A stretch of 64,000 nucleotides of DNA, from NCBI GenBank assembly GCA_025345505.1, contig JANVCC010000219.1, positions 1,321,869 through 1,385,868 on the forward strand, read 5' to 3'. The position numbers were made by a program, and so were the translations under genes. The first letter of the stretch is position 1, and the number at the start of each line of letters is the position of its first letter. This document shows, piece by piece, positions 34,201-37,255 of the stretch. Source of the stretch: Todiramphus chloris collaris (Eukaryota > Chordata > Aves > Coraciiformes > Alcedinidae). The notes below the pieces were generated by a model, which worked only from the letters and a program-made list of their open reading frames with translations, did not search any database and was not told the DNA's origin.

Positions 34201-36842
34201 AATTAAAGGAGAAGGCTCCAATTAGATCAAAACCATTCACATGAAAAGAAACTCTGTCTTGCAGTATTTGGGAGGCTAGAATTAGCCTCGCTCTAAGTTG
34301 CTGTTCTTCCCGTGGAAATTTAGTCACCTTTACTAATTGGTTTTCCTTGAAATAATTAAGCCTAGCTGCCCCAGCAGGCTGCCACCTCCCAAGCTGCCTC
34401 TTTTAAGGGCAGACTCATAAATGTCACCTTTTACTCTCGTAAGAGCAGCAAAATGTTCCTTTCCCACCCCCAAAAAGCCCCAACTTTGTGGCAGTTGGGC
34501 CCGTGGTCCTGGTGCCTTTTCTCTTGCTGACTTGCATCAGCTGAGCTGGTTTTAGCTGCATAAAAAAGGGCTTCTTTTTCCCAAAGTATTTAAGTGGTGA
34601 GCAGGAAACTGCACGTGATGGAGGCAGATGTACCTGAGAAACACACGCAAGAAAATTCCAGAGCCATTAAGAGTTGCTGGCAGGAGGTTCTGCCTTGCCA
34701 GGACCTGTTTGTGATTAATCCTGTAAACTTTGGGAGCTTTTCTCCCAGGAAAGCTCTGCACCCTTCAGAGCATTTCTTCAGCTGGGTGCTTTATTTCCAT
34801 GTGGAGATAGAATAACCAAGATGATACTCAATGGACATTCCTCCCATTTCTTCAAGGACAAGATATTAACCTCAGAGTTTTTCAGAAAGGCTTTTGGGAG
34901 CTAGAAGCAAAAAATATGTTCTCTGTCCTCGGTACAGACTGTGACCGAGTCCGAGGCTTCGCTCTTTCTCCGGGAGCCTGCTGTGCTCCCAGCAGCGCGC
35001 GCACGACGGCTGTGCGCTGCTTTTTCTGCCTTTGCCGTTGACTTCCTGCAGTCCTAGTGGTCCACTTCCCTCTCTGCTTGTTTTCCTCCTGTGAAATAAG
35101 CCTTTATTGGCTCACCTACCCCCAGGCACAGCTGGTAACTTCCCAGCAGGAGGAATCCTTGGGTAGAATCCGCGCTGCCCGGCGTTTGTTGCCTGTCCCA
35201 GGGCAGGCGGTGAAGCTTTACTCAGAGCCCTTCCCCGGGTGAGTTAGTGCTGGGCTTTGGGGCCATTTCAGCTTTCATGCTACTCACCAGATCTGTTACC
35301 AAAGCTGAGCAGAGTGATCAACTCAAAGATTGATTTCATTATCTTCCCAGACTGGCAGATAAGGCAGTGAAGGAGTATGCGACGTACCGCTCTGGCCTTC
35401 TCTTCTGGGCCCTAGTAGATCTCATCTACAGCATGTTCAAGGTAAGGAAAAACCCATGGAAGTCTGTCTGTATCCGCCTTCTGACCTGAGCAGCTCCAAG
35501 CATTTGAGGTAGAAGGCAGAGTTTGAAGCCCCTTTCTCCAAGATCCTTGTAAAAACCTCATCAGAAAGGCAGCAAGAGGCAGCCTGTGCTTATTGTACCA
35601 CTTGCTCTCTGATATCTGAAGGATGGAGAGACTTTCCCAGTTTGCAGCACTTCTCCCGTGCTGTCTGTTGGCTTATTTTCTCCTGTCTGAGGTTCACTAA
35701 AGCAAGGGACAGGCAGAGCTGCACCAGGGAGGAGGTAGGAGCACCCACCAGAAGGAAACCTGCAGCTTCTAAAGAGAGTTAAATCCTTAGGGTGAGAAAA
35801 AGCCGTCGACCTTGTTCACGTTACAGGAAGATTATAAAGTCCCACACGGGGTAGCTTTCTCTGCGTGCCTTGTTTACAAAGAGCTCCAAGTCCGAGAGCA
35901 GTGGGAGAAGGCCTCAGGGTTTGCAGTTGTTCTAAAGAGTCATTTTTTGCAAGTGATCTGGTCCCGTTTCCCCCCTCTCGTAGAAGGTGCCTACCAGTAA
36001 CACGGAGGGAGGCTGGTCCTACTCTCTTGCTGAATTCATACGCCACAACGACATGCCAATCCACGAGGCTGCAGACAAGGCCCTGAAAACTTTCCAGGAG
36101 GAGTTCATGCCAGTGGAAACGTTTTCGGAGTTTCTGGACGTGGCCGGTAAGCGTTCCCGTGCCCTTGCCCTTCCCCGGGCCCTCGGAACGTGCCCCGCGA
36201 CCGCCGCTCGCTCGGGATGGCAGCTTCTTTCTGCCAGGAGAGAGGAGCTGACCCTGTTTCCAAACCAGTCAGATGTGCTTTGAACATCCCCAGCCAGGGA
36301 AATCTCTCTGGTCTGATGCTGTGGGTCCTCCTCCCGCTCTGTTAAACCTCCCAGCTTAAGGGTGGGTCGGGGTCTGTGCAGTTTGGAGGCCGATCAAGAA
36401 CCTCGTACGGGCGGCAGCTCAGCGCCCTCGGGATTTTGCCAGCCCCGGGAGATGCTGAGTATTGCCATGCAGAGGAGCTGCTCTTGCTCCTGCCACAAGT
36501 TAGTGGTGCCCCAGGCCAGCCTCTCACTGTCCAAGTACGTGGAGCTGCCGAGCGGGATCCCCGGAGCGGCTCCGGGACGCGAGAGCCGTATGGATTTAAC
36601 GCGCACGCTTTGGTCCCTTCTGCACACGCACCCGACGAGGGGTTCATCTTCCTCTTGCCATCCTTAAAATAAAACTGCAGCTGTCATTATTAACCAGACA
36701 CAGCACGAATCCCTCGCGGGGCAGGAGGAGCCGCGTTGCGGGTCTGATGATTCCCTCTCGCCTTCTTTTGTTTCAAGGACTCTTATCAGAAATCAATGAT
36801 CCCGACGGCTTCCTCAAGGACCTTTTGAACTCCATCCCCTGA
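1072..36842 (+). CDS. UBR4: UBR4, 3' part: E3 ubiquitin-protein ligase (41 coding exons, 5' end outside window)
   Basis: UBR4 is a giant cytosolic E3 ligase. It recognises N-degrons through a UBR box (upstream of this window) and works with KCMF1 and calmodulin in the SIFI quality-control complex, extending ubiquitin chains with UBE2A-type E2s. Forty-one exons with GT-AG borders and matching phases join to 5,961 nt, giving 1,986 residues and TGA at 36840-36842. By recall they match mammalian UBR4 almost residue for residue. In window residue numbers: Ser/Lys-rich linker about 140-183; jelly-roll-like beta domain about 315-445; Cys-rich zinc module about 460-525; helical-repeat body about 540-1610; hemiRING about 1640-1695; helical C-terminus to 1986. 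There is no internal stop or frameshift. Human UBR4 has about 106 exons, so these are probably the last 41. UBR4 followed by IFFO2 on the same strand agrees with human synteny. Confidence 0.97.
1408..1486 (+). CDS. UBR4: UBR4 exon w2
   Basis: 79 nt encoding [20 protein letters not shown] and ending in KDD plus one base of a serine codon completed in the next exon. The acceptor CTTGCAG and donor GTGAGT are strong. The upstream intron is only 108 bp. Confidence 0.95.
1967..2209 (+). CDS. UBR4: UBR4 exon w3 (Ser-rich and Lys/Glu-rich linker)
   Basis: 243 nt. It starts with [15 protein letters not shown] and passes into a low-complexity run rich in Ser, Thr, Ala and Gly (about window residues 140-165), then a basic/acidic tract [14 protein letters not shown]. 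The low-complexity part is a disordered loop in the family and its exact residues differ from those I recall for mammals, which is expected there. Confidence 0.95.
2210..3115 (+). other. UBR4: UBR4 intron w3-w4
   Basis: 906 bp with no recognised repeat, RNA gene or extra exon. The acceptor is TGTCCCTTAG at 3106-3115. Confidence 0.7.
3116..3284 (+). CDS. UBR4: UBR4 exon w4
   Basis: 169 nt. Codes [17 protein letters not shown] and ends HCLTLHIY plus AG of an Arg codon. The donor GTGAGC is followed about 28 bp later by a CR1 copy. Confidence 0.95.
3313..3806 (+). mobile_element. CR1 LINE fragment, copy 2, filling a UBR4 intron
   Basis: It runs from AGAGAGACAGGGAACTTTTG to the tail GGGATTCTGTGATCC, with the internal CR1 landmark GGCTGCCCAGAGAGGCTGTG. 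It takes up nearly all of the 532-bp intron and stops about 10 bp before the acceptor AG of exon w5. Its 3' half closely resembles copy 11 (40888-41176). Confidence 0.92.
3817..3961 (+). CDS. UBR4: UBR4 exon w5 (acceptor next to CR1 tail)
   Basis: 145 nt, coding [20 protein letters not shown] through [11 protein letters not shown]. The acceptor is ATCCATTCAACAG with little pyrimidine tract, because the upstream bases are the CR1 3' end. The reading frame and family match make the exon itself certain. Confidence 0.95.
3962..4662 (+). other. UBR4: UBR4 intron w5-w6
   Basis: 701 bp, T-rich, with a short (GT)n run near 4392-4405. No repeat family or gene was recognised. Confidence 0.65.
4663..4748 (+). 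CDS. UBR4: UBR4 exon w6
   Basis: 86 nt coding [20 protein letters not shown] up to SNIY plus AA of an Asn codon. Acceptor ATTTCAG, donor GTGAGT. Confidence 0.95.
5070..5157 (+). CDS. UBR4: UBR4 exon w7 (start of beta domain, Cys cluster)
   Basis: 88 nt coding [20 protein letters not shown] then CNNPEVPFC. This begins the jelly-roll-like beta domain; its cysteines ([12 protein letters not shown]) could be a metal or disulfide knuckle. The following intron is only 120 bp. Confidence 0.95.
5278..5471 (+). CDS. UBR4: UBR4 exon w8 (beta domain core)
   Basis: 194 nt coding [20 protein letters not shown] and the alternating beta-strand pattern [20 protein letters not shown], ending VELKN plus AA of a Lys codon. 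This is a galactose-binding-like fold by pattern. Acceptor TTCTCAG, donor GTACGT. Confidence 0.95.
5472..6489 (+). other. UBR4: UBR4 intron w8-w9, containing a long hairpin
   Basis: 1,018 bp. The striking content is the imperfect inverted repeat at 6030-6138, listed separately. No CR1 was found. The acceptor is CTCTTCCCAG. Confidence 0.75.
6030..6138. repeat. Imperfect inverted repeat forming a 109-nt hairpin
   Basis: Arms pair in order: GCTTATT (6030-6036) with AATAAGC (6132-6138); GAAGTC (6045-6050) with GACTTC (6118-6123); AATCCTCT (6053-6060) with AGAGGATT (6108-6115); GTGACATCA (6061-6069) with TGATGTCAC (6095-6103). About 30 Watson-Crick pairs plus several G-U pairs, a four-base bulge and a loop of about 25 nt. 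It could be a relic of a small inverted-repeat transposon (MITE-like) or a structured intronic RNA. No known family was recognised. Confidence 0.75.
6490..6729 (+). CDS. UBR4: UBR4 exon w9 (end of beta domain, first half of zinc module)
   Basis: 240 nt. Beta strands [19 protein letters not shown] and [13 protein letters not shown] are followed by cysteine pairs CPRC, CGNC and CHKC, spaced like zinc-ribbon or treble-clef knuckles. Together with exon w10 this forms the Cys-rich module typical of UBR4 at this position. Confidence 0.96.
6730..8421 (+). other. UBR4: UBR4 intron w9-w10
   Basis: 1,692 bp. It holds an A-rich low-complexity run (about 6970-7006) and CR1 copy 3 (7800-8355); the remainder has no recognisable element. 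Confidence 0.7.
7800..8355 (+). mobile_element. CR1 LINE fragment, copy 3
   Basis: Landmarks CTCTACTCTGCACTAGTG, GTTCTGGGCTCCCCAGTTC and GGCTGCCCAGAGAGGCTGTG, then GGTCCCTTCCAGCCCCC and a short tail CTATGATTCT. It ends 66 bp before exon w10 and is sense relative to UBR4. Confidence 0.92.
8422..8560 (+). CDS. UBR4: UBR4 exon w10 (second half of zinc module)
   Basis: 139 nt coding [20 protein letters not shown] and [27 protein letters not shown] and the CC pair complete the cysteine-rich module begun in w9. Acceptor CCTTTCAG, donor GTGAGA. Confidence 0.96.
8866..8991 (+). CDS. UBR4: UBR4 exon w11
   Basis: 42 whole codons, starting [20 protein letters not shown] and ending EAAPEKPQ. A helix follows the zinc module. 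Acceptor CCTTCTTAG, donor GTACCA. Confidence 0.95.
9162..9290 (+). CDS. UBR4: UBR4 exon w12
   Basis: 43 whole codons, a Ser/Gly-rich start ([17 protein letters not shown]) then helix [20 protein letters not shown]. Acceptor TGTTCCAG, donor GTATGC. Confidence 0.95.
9694..10037 (+). CDS. UBR4: UBR4 exon w13 (largest coding exon in the window)
   Basis: 344 nt. It codes [20 protein letters not shown], the Cys-rich [20 protein letters not shown], then helices [20 protein letters not shown] up to MCLLT. This is the start of the helical-repeat body of the C-terminal half. Confidence 0.96.
10240..10330 (+). CDS. UBR4: UBR4 exon w14
   Basis: 91 nt coding [20 protein letters not shown] then [10 protein letters not shown]. 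Acceptor GGAATTAG, donor GTGAGA. Confidence 0.95.
10331..10703 (+). other. UBR4: UBR4 intron w14-w15
   Basis: 373 bp with no element recognised. Confidence 0.65.
10704..10788 (+). CDS. UBR4: UBR4 exon w15
   Basis: 85 nt coding [20 protein letters not shown] then CWELRLRC. Acceptor GTGTTACAG, donor GTGAGT. Confidence 0.95.
11168..11295 (+). CDS. UBR4: UBR4 exon w16
   Basis: 128 nt coding [20 protein letters not shown] then [20 protein letters not shown], a helical repeat ending in a basic Pro-rich loop. Acceptor GTCTTTCAG, donor GTACTG. Confidence 0.95.
11296..12308 (+). other. UBR4: UBR4 intron w16-w17
   Basis: 1,013 bp, AT-rich in the middle (11650-12100). No repeat or gene was recognised. 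Confidence 0.65.
12309..12438 (+). CDS. UBR4: UBR4 exon w17
   Basis: 130 nt coding [20 protein letters not shown] then [20 protein letters not shown]. Acceptor TTTATTAG with a poor pyrimidine tract; donor GTAGTC, weaker than its neighbours. Confidence 0.94.
12439..13159 (+). other. UBR4: UBR4 intron w17-w18
   Basis: 721 bp containing antisense CR1 copy 4 (12811-13042). No other element was recognised. Confidence 0.7.
12811..13042 (-). mobile_element. CR1 LINE fragment, copy 4 (antisense)
   Basis: The inverted tail TCATAGAGTCACAGAATAG is followed by GGAAGAGACCTTCAAGATCA and CCTGGGCAGCCCATTCCAGT. It is a short 3' piece, closely related to copy 12 (42670-43178), and antisense to UBR4. Confidence 0.9.
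13160..13317 (+). CDS. UBR4: UBR4 exon w18
   Basis: 158 nt coding [20 protein letters not shown] and [20 protein letters not shown], ending NNWLRQ. Acceptor CATATTGCAG, donor GTACCC. Confidence 0.95.
13318..13732 (+). other. UBR4: UBR4 intron w18-w19
   Basis: 415 bp with no recognised element. Confidence 0.6.
13733..13842 (+). CDS. UBR4: UBR4 exon w19
   Basis: 110 nt coding [20 protein letters not shown] then [13 protein letters not shown]. Acceptor TTGCCTCAG, donor GTATTT. Confidence 0.95.
13843..14376 (+). other. UBR4: UBR4 intron w19-w20
   Basis: 534 bp with no recognised element. Confidence 0.6.
14377..14518 (+). CDS. UBR4: UBR4 exon w20
   Basis: 142 nt coding [20 protein letters not shown] then [20 protein letters not shown]. 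Acceptor CTTCATCAG, donor GTATGG. Confidence 0.95.
14519..15858 (+). other. UBR4: UBR4 intron w20-w21
   Basis: 1,340 bp, of which about 575 bp is CR1 copy 5. The rest (15230-15858) has no recognised element. Confidence 0.7.
14655..15229 (+). mobile_element. CR1 LINE fragment, copy 5
   Basis: Starts AGGCCAGCAGGACCAGGACA, with GAGGAGCAGCTGAGGGACCT and TTGCCCCAGGGGAGGTTTAG internally and a tail CAATTCTGATTCTGTGA. It belongs to a different subfamily from copies 2, 3, 6 and 7, and shares that subfamily with copy 13 (44604-45018). Confidence 0.9.
15859..15940 (+). CDS. UBR4: UBR4 exon w21
   Basis: 82 nt coding [20 protein letters not shown] then YALKSLT. Acceptor ATTTCCAG, donor GTATTT. Confidence 0.95.
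15941..16821 (+). other. UBR4: UBR4 intron w21-w22
   Basis: 881 bp with no recognised repeat or gene. Confidence 0.65.
16822..16995 (+). CDS. UBR4: UBR4 exon w22
   Basis: 174 nt coding [20 protein letters not shown] and [20 protein letters not shown], ending LEDMTT. By recall, PF13764 (E3_UbLigase_R4), which covers about the last 800 residues, begins in this area. Acceptor CTTTCTAG, donor GTAAAA. Confidence 0.95.
16996..17913 (+). other. UBR4: UBR4 intron w22-w23
   Basis: 918 bp, with CR1 copy 6 at 17085-17572. The rest is plain. Confidence 0.7.
17085..17572 (+). mobile_element. CR1 LINE fragment, copy 6
   Basis: Landmarks GTCCAGTTCTGGGCTCCCCA, GATGATGAAGGGGCTG, GGACTTTTCAGACTGG-like CTTTTTAGTCTGGAAAGAGG and CCCTTCCAACCCCAAACATC. 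It has the same subfamily and orientation as copy 7, which lies just across exon w23. Confidence 0.91.
17914..18035 (+). CDS. UBR4: UBR4 exon w23 (flanked by twin CR1 copies)
   Basis: 122 nt coding [20 protein letters not shown] then [15 protein letters not shown]. Acceptor TCTTGGCAG, donor GTAAGT. At 122 nt, skipping it would shift the frame. Confidence 0.95.
18152..18759 (+). mobile_element. CR1 LINE fragment, copy 7
   Basis: It begins GTCCTGCACCTGGGAAGGAA, followed by CTCTACTCTGCCCTAGTGAG, and ends CTGATTCTGTGA. It is one of the longer 3' pieces and very similar to copy 6. The 120-codon open frame inside it is a CR1 remnant, not a gene. Confidence 0.92.
18855..18896. repeat. Perfect 12-bp inverted repeat, 18-bp spacer
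   Basis: AGTATCGTTCCA (18855-18866) is the exact reverse complement of TGGAACGATACT (18885-18896). It lies about 96 bp after the tail of CR1 copy 7. The stem is short for a microRNA precursor, and its nature is unknown. Confidence 0.75.
19063..19260 (+). CDS. UBR4: UBR4 exon w24
   Basis: 66 whole codons: [58 protein letters not shown]. Acceptor TTGTTTAG, donor GTGAGA. Confidence 0.96.
19387..19467 (+). CDS. UBR4: UBR4 exon w25
   Basis: 27 whole codons coding [20 protein letters not shown] then VWCPTNE. A predicted beta strand and helix. The upstream intron is only 126 bp; donor GTTTGT. Confidence 0.95.
19468..21714 (+). other. UBR4: UBR4 intron w25-w26, long and repeat-free
   Basis: 2,247 bp with no CR1. 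A GC- and CpG-richer patch lies at about 20525-20740 and a T-rich stretch at 20750-21050. No exon or RNA gene could be supported. Unusual length without repeats suggests possible regulatory content, but only conservation data could show it. Confidence 0.6.
21715..21802 (+). CDS. UBR4: UBR4 exon w26
   Basis: 88 nt coding [20 protein letters not shown] then FIESLDSTT. Acceptor TCTCGCAG, donor GTAACG. Confidence 0.95.
21803..22184 (+). other. UBR4: UBR4 intron w26-w27
   Basis: 382 bp with no recognised element. Confidence 0.6.
22185..22312 (+). CDS. UBR4: UBR4 exon w27 (acidic patch)
   Basis: 128 nt starting with the acidic run [11 protein letters not shown], then [20 protein letters not shown] and [11 protein letters not shown]. 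Acceptor GTCCTGTAG, donor GTGAGT. Confidence 0.96.
22313..23270 (+). other. UBR4: UBR4 intron w27-w28
   Basis: 958 bp holding antisense CR1 copy 8 (22351-22883). The rest has no recognised element. Confidence 0.7.
22351..22883 (-). mobile_element. CR1 LINE fragment, copy 8 (antisense)
   Basis: It begins with the inverted tail CATAGAATCGTAGAAGGGTG and contains CTGGGCAGCCTGGGCCAGGC-type bases. It lies antisense to UBR4 and belongs to nearly the same subfamily as sense copy 9 (25990-26385): both carry GTCAAGTGGAAGGGGCCAGG and GGGATAAACTTGAGTGTAGA. Long open frames across it on both strands are CR1 shadows. Confidence 0.92.
23271..23378 (+). CDS. UBR4: UBR4 exon w28
   Basis: 36 whole codons coding [20 protein letters not shown] then [14 protein letters not shown]. 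Acceptor TATTTTGTAG, donor GTAAGG. Confidence 0.95.
23597..23716 (+). CDS. UBR4: UBR4 exon w29
   Basis: 40 whole codons coding [20 protein letters not shown] then [20 protein letters not shown]. Acceptor CCTCTGCAG, donor GTGAGT. Confidence 0.95.
23717..24426 (+). other. UBR4: UBR4 intron w29-w30
   Basis: 710 bp with no recognised element. Confidence 0.6.
24427..24617 (+). CDS. UBR4: UBR4 exon w30
   Basis: 191 nt coding [40 protein letters not shown] and [11 protein letters not shown]. Acceptor CCCCTGCAG, donor GTATGT. Confidence 0.96.
24618..24945 (+). other. UBR4: UBR4 intron w30-w31
   Basis: 328 bp with no recognised element. Confidence 0.6.
24946..25119 (+). CDS. UBR4: UBR4 exon w31
   Basis: 174 nt coding [40 protein letters not shown] and HIPSAK. 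Acceptor TTTGTTCAG, donor GTAAGA. Confidence 0.96.
25120..25585 (+). other. UBR4: UBR4 intron w31-w32
   Basis: 466 bp, G-rich near 25440-25475, with no recognised repeat. Confidence 0.6.
25586..25685 (+). CDS. UBR4: UBR4 exon w32
   Basis: 100 nt coding [20 protein letters not shown] then [13 protein letters not shown]. Acceptor TCTGTGCAG, donor GTGAGC. Confidence 0.95.
25686..26622 (+). other. UBR4: UBR4 intron w32-w33
   Basis: 937 bp with sense CR1 copy 9 (25990-26385). The rest is plain. Confidence 0.7.
25990..26385 (+). mobile_element. CR1 LINE fragment, copy 9
   Basis: Starts AAAGACTGAGGGAACTGGGG, with GGCTGCCCAGAGAGGCTGTG inside, and ends near CCCACCCCTCTATGCTTTA with a degenerate tail. 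It is sense to UBR4 and inverted relative to its close relative, copy 8. Confidence 0.9.
26623..26841 (+). CDS. UBR4: UBR4 exon w33
   Basis: 73 whole codons: [60 protein letters not shown] long basic/acidic charged helix leads into the catalytic module. Acceptor CCTCTTAG, donor GTAATG. Confidence 0.96.
27102..27215 (+). CDS. UBR4: UBR4 exon w34 (first part of catalytic hemiRING)
   Basis: 38 whole codons coding [20 protein letters not shown] then [16 protein letters not shown]. The [10 protein letters not shown] motif is the first zinc knuckle of the UBR4 hemiRING, the half-RING that recruits UBE2A-type E2s. Cysteines that probably bind zinc are all present. Acceptor CTCTTTCAG, donor GTGAAG. 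Confidence 0.96.
27506..27648 (+). CDS. UBR4: UBR4 exon w35 (second part of hemiRING)
   Basis: 143 nt coding [40 protein letters not shown] and LAAV. The His/Cys-rich [10 protein letters not shown] supplies the other likely zinc ligands of the hemiRING, so the module looks complete. Acceptor CGTTGCAG, donor GTACGT. Confidence 0.96.
27944..28069 (+). CDS. UBR4: UBR4 exon w36
   Basis: 126 nt coding [20 protein letters not shown] then [19 protein letters not shown]. Acceptor TCAATGCAG, donor GTGAGT. Confidence 0.95.
28070..29622 (+). other. UBR4: UBR4 intron w36-w37
   Basis: 1,553 bp. The second half is an old antisense CR1 ORF2 fragment (about 28780-29565), ending about 60 bp before exon w37. 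The first half has no recognised element. Confidence 0.7.
28780..29565 (-). mobile_element. CR1-type LINE, internal ORF2 fragment (endonuclease to RT linker)
   Basis: Translating the - strand gives ORF2-like peptides in order: [18 protein letters not shown] (endonuclease end), [20 protein letters not shown] and [20 protein letters not shown] (linker), and [13 protein letters not shown] (start of the reverse transcriptase region). These resemble avian CR1 ORF2. The fragment has frameshifts and stops and lacks the CR1 3' tail, so it is an old, internally deleted copy, antisense to UBR4. Confidence 0.8.
29623..29817 (+). CDS. UBR4: UBR4 exon w37
   Basis: 195 nt coding [40 protein letters not shown] and [14 protein letters not shown]. 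Acceptor GTTTTGCAG, donor GTCAGT. Confidence 0.96.
29818..31696 (+). other. UBR4: UBR4 intron w37-w38
   Basis: 1,879 bp without CR1. It contains a poly-C run (about 30342-30354), a short near-perfect palindrome (30442-30460) and otherwise AT-rich sequence. No gene was recognised. Confidence 0.65.
30442..30460. repeat. 19-bp palindrome, 9-bp arms
   Basis: GCTGGACAC, a single T, then GTGTCCAGC: a perfect inverted repeat inside a UBR4 intron. No known site was recognised. Confidence 0.7.
31697..31921 (+). CDS. UBR4: UBR4 exon w38
   Basis: 225 nt coding [40 protein letters not shown] and [20 protein letters not shown]. Acceptor GTGTTTCAG, donor GTCAGT. An open frame runs on through both borders, but phase with the neighbours fixes the exon. 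Confidence 0.96.
31922..35350 (+). other. UBR4: UBR4 intron w38-w39, the longest UBR4 intron in the window
   Basis: 3,429 bp. It holds antisense CR1 copy 10 (33437-33795). The stretches 32410-32640 and 34090-34450 have a mixed, ATTA-rich texture like conserved non-coding DNA, but conservation cannot be judged here. No extra exon was found. Confidence 0.6.
33437..33795 (-). mobile_element. CR1 LINE fragment, copy 10 (antisense)
   Basis: Inverted tail AATCACAGAATGGTGGGGGC, then GAAGGGACCTCTGGAGATCA and AGCCTCTCTGGGCAGCCTGG. It is closely related to sense copy 3 (7800-8355), with the same subfamily bases around GCCTGACCCCCACCCTGCAG. Confidence 0.91.
35351..35441 (+). CDS. UBR4: UBR4 exon w39
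   Basis: 91 nt coding [20 protein letters not shown] then [10 protein letters not shown]. Acceptor CTTCCCAG, donor GTAAGG. Confidence 0.95.
35442..35983 (+). other. UBR4: UBR4 intron w39-w40
   Basis: 542 bp with no recognised element. The acceptor is CCCTCTCGTAG. Confidence 0.6.
35984..36146 (+). CDS. UBR4: UBR4 exon w40
   Basis: 163 nt coding [40 protein letters not shown] and [14 protein letters not shown]. Donor GTAAGC. Confidence 0.96.
36147..36777 (+). other. UBR4: UBR4 last intron, CpG-rich
   Basis: 631 bp, GC- and CpG-rich at 36350-36620, with a 17-bp palindrome at 36560-36576 (CCCGGAGC, G, GCTCCGGG). No exon is supported. The overlapping open frames are a by-product of GC content. 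Confidence 0.6.
36778..36842 (+). CDS. UBR4: UBR4 exon w41, terminal coding exon with stop
   Basis: 65 nt coding [20 protein letters not shown] and then TGA at 36840-36842. Mammalian UBR4 ends in nearly the same residues (DLLNSVP). Acceptor TTGTTTCAAG. Confidence 0.96.
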
Positions 36843-36949
36843 GCCGCCAGCATGGAGAAGAGTTGGGCAGAGACTACACTAGCTTGCCTTCCATCCCGTT
36901 GTGTTCCTCCTTGTGCAGTCTGTCCCTTCCCTGAGGAGTGCTGCAGGTT

Positions 36950-37065
36950 TTTGGGGTTGTGGGGTTTTTTGTTGTTGTTGTTGGATTGGTTTGTTTTGTT
37001 TGGTTTTTTTTGTTGGGTTTATTTGTTTTTGGTTTGGTTTTGTTTTTGGTTTTTTATTTTCTACA
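36950..37065 (+). repeat. T/G-rich simple sequence in the UBR4 3' UTR
   Basis: About 115 bp made almost only of T and G in GTT and GTTTT units. In RNA it would be a GU-rich element of the kind bound by CELF-type proteins. Confidence 0.7.
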
Positions 37066-37229
37066 ATTTTTCTTCTCTGGAGTGATTTGGAATTTAGATT
37101 TGTTTTATCCTGTATTTCAGTGCTTCTATCTGTAAAGCCTTGTGTATTCCAACTGGTTGAAAGAACTTGTACAGAGAGGAATCCAAACCAGTAAATCTTA
37201 ATGCTTTAGTGTGCACCTCTTTGAAGTTA

Positions 37230-37235
37230 AATAAA
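37230..37235 (+). terminator. Polyadenylation signal AATAAA, candidate for UBR4
   Basis: The first AATAAA downstream of the UBR4 stop, 388 bp after it. A second AATAAA at 37981-37986 could serve a longer transcript. Confidence 0.6.
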
Positions 37236-37255
37236 TGGAACAAATGGGTAAGATG

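Larger units (their letters stand above)
36843..37255 (+). other. UBR4: UBR4 3' UTR (likely extent)
   Basis: It starts after the stop and includes a T/G-rich low-complexity run (about 36950-37065, stretches of GTTGTTGTTG and GGTTTTGTTT). A canonical AATAAA sits at 37230-37235, so cleavage would fall at about 37245-37260. The end is inferred, not observed. Confidence 0.65.

Noticed and set aside
36560-36576. 17-bp GC palindrome in the last UBR4 intron
   Set aside because: Perfect, but in a very GC-rich stretch where such palindromes arise easily by chance.
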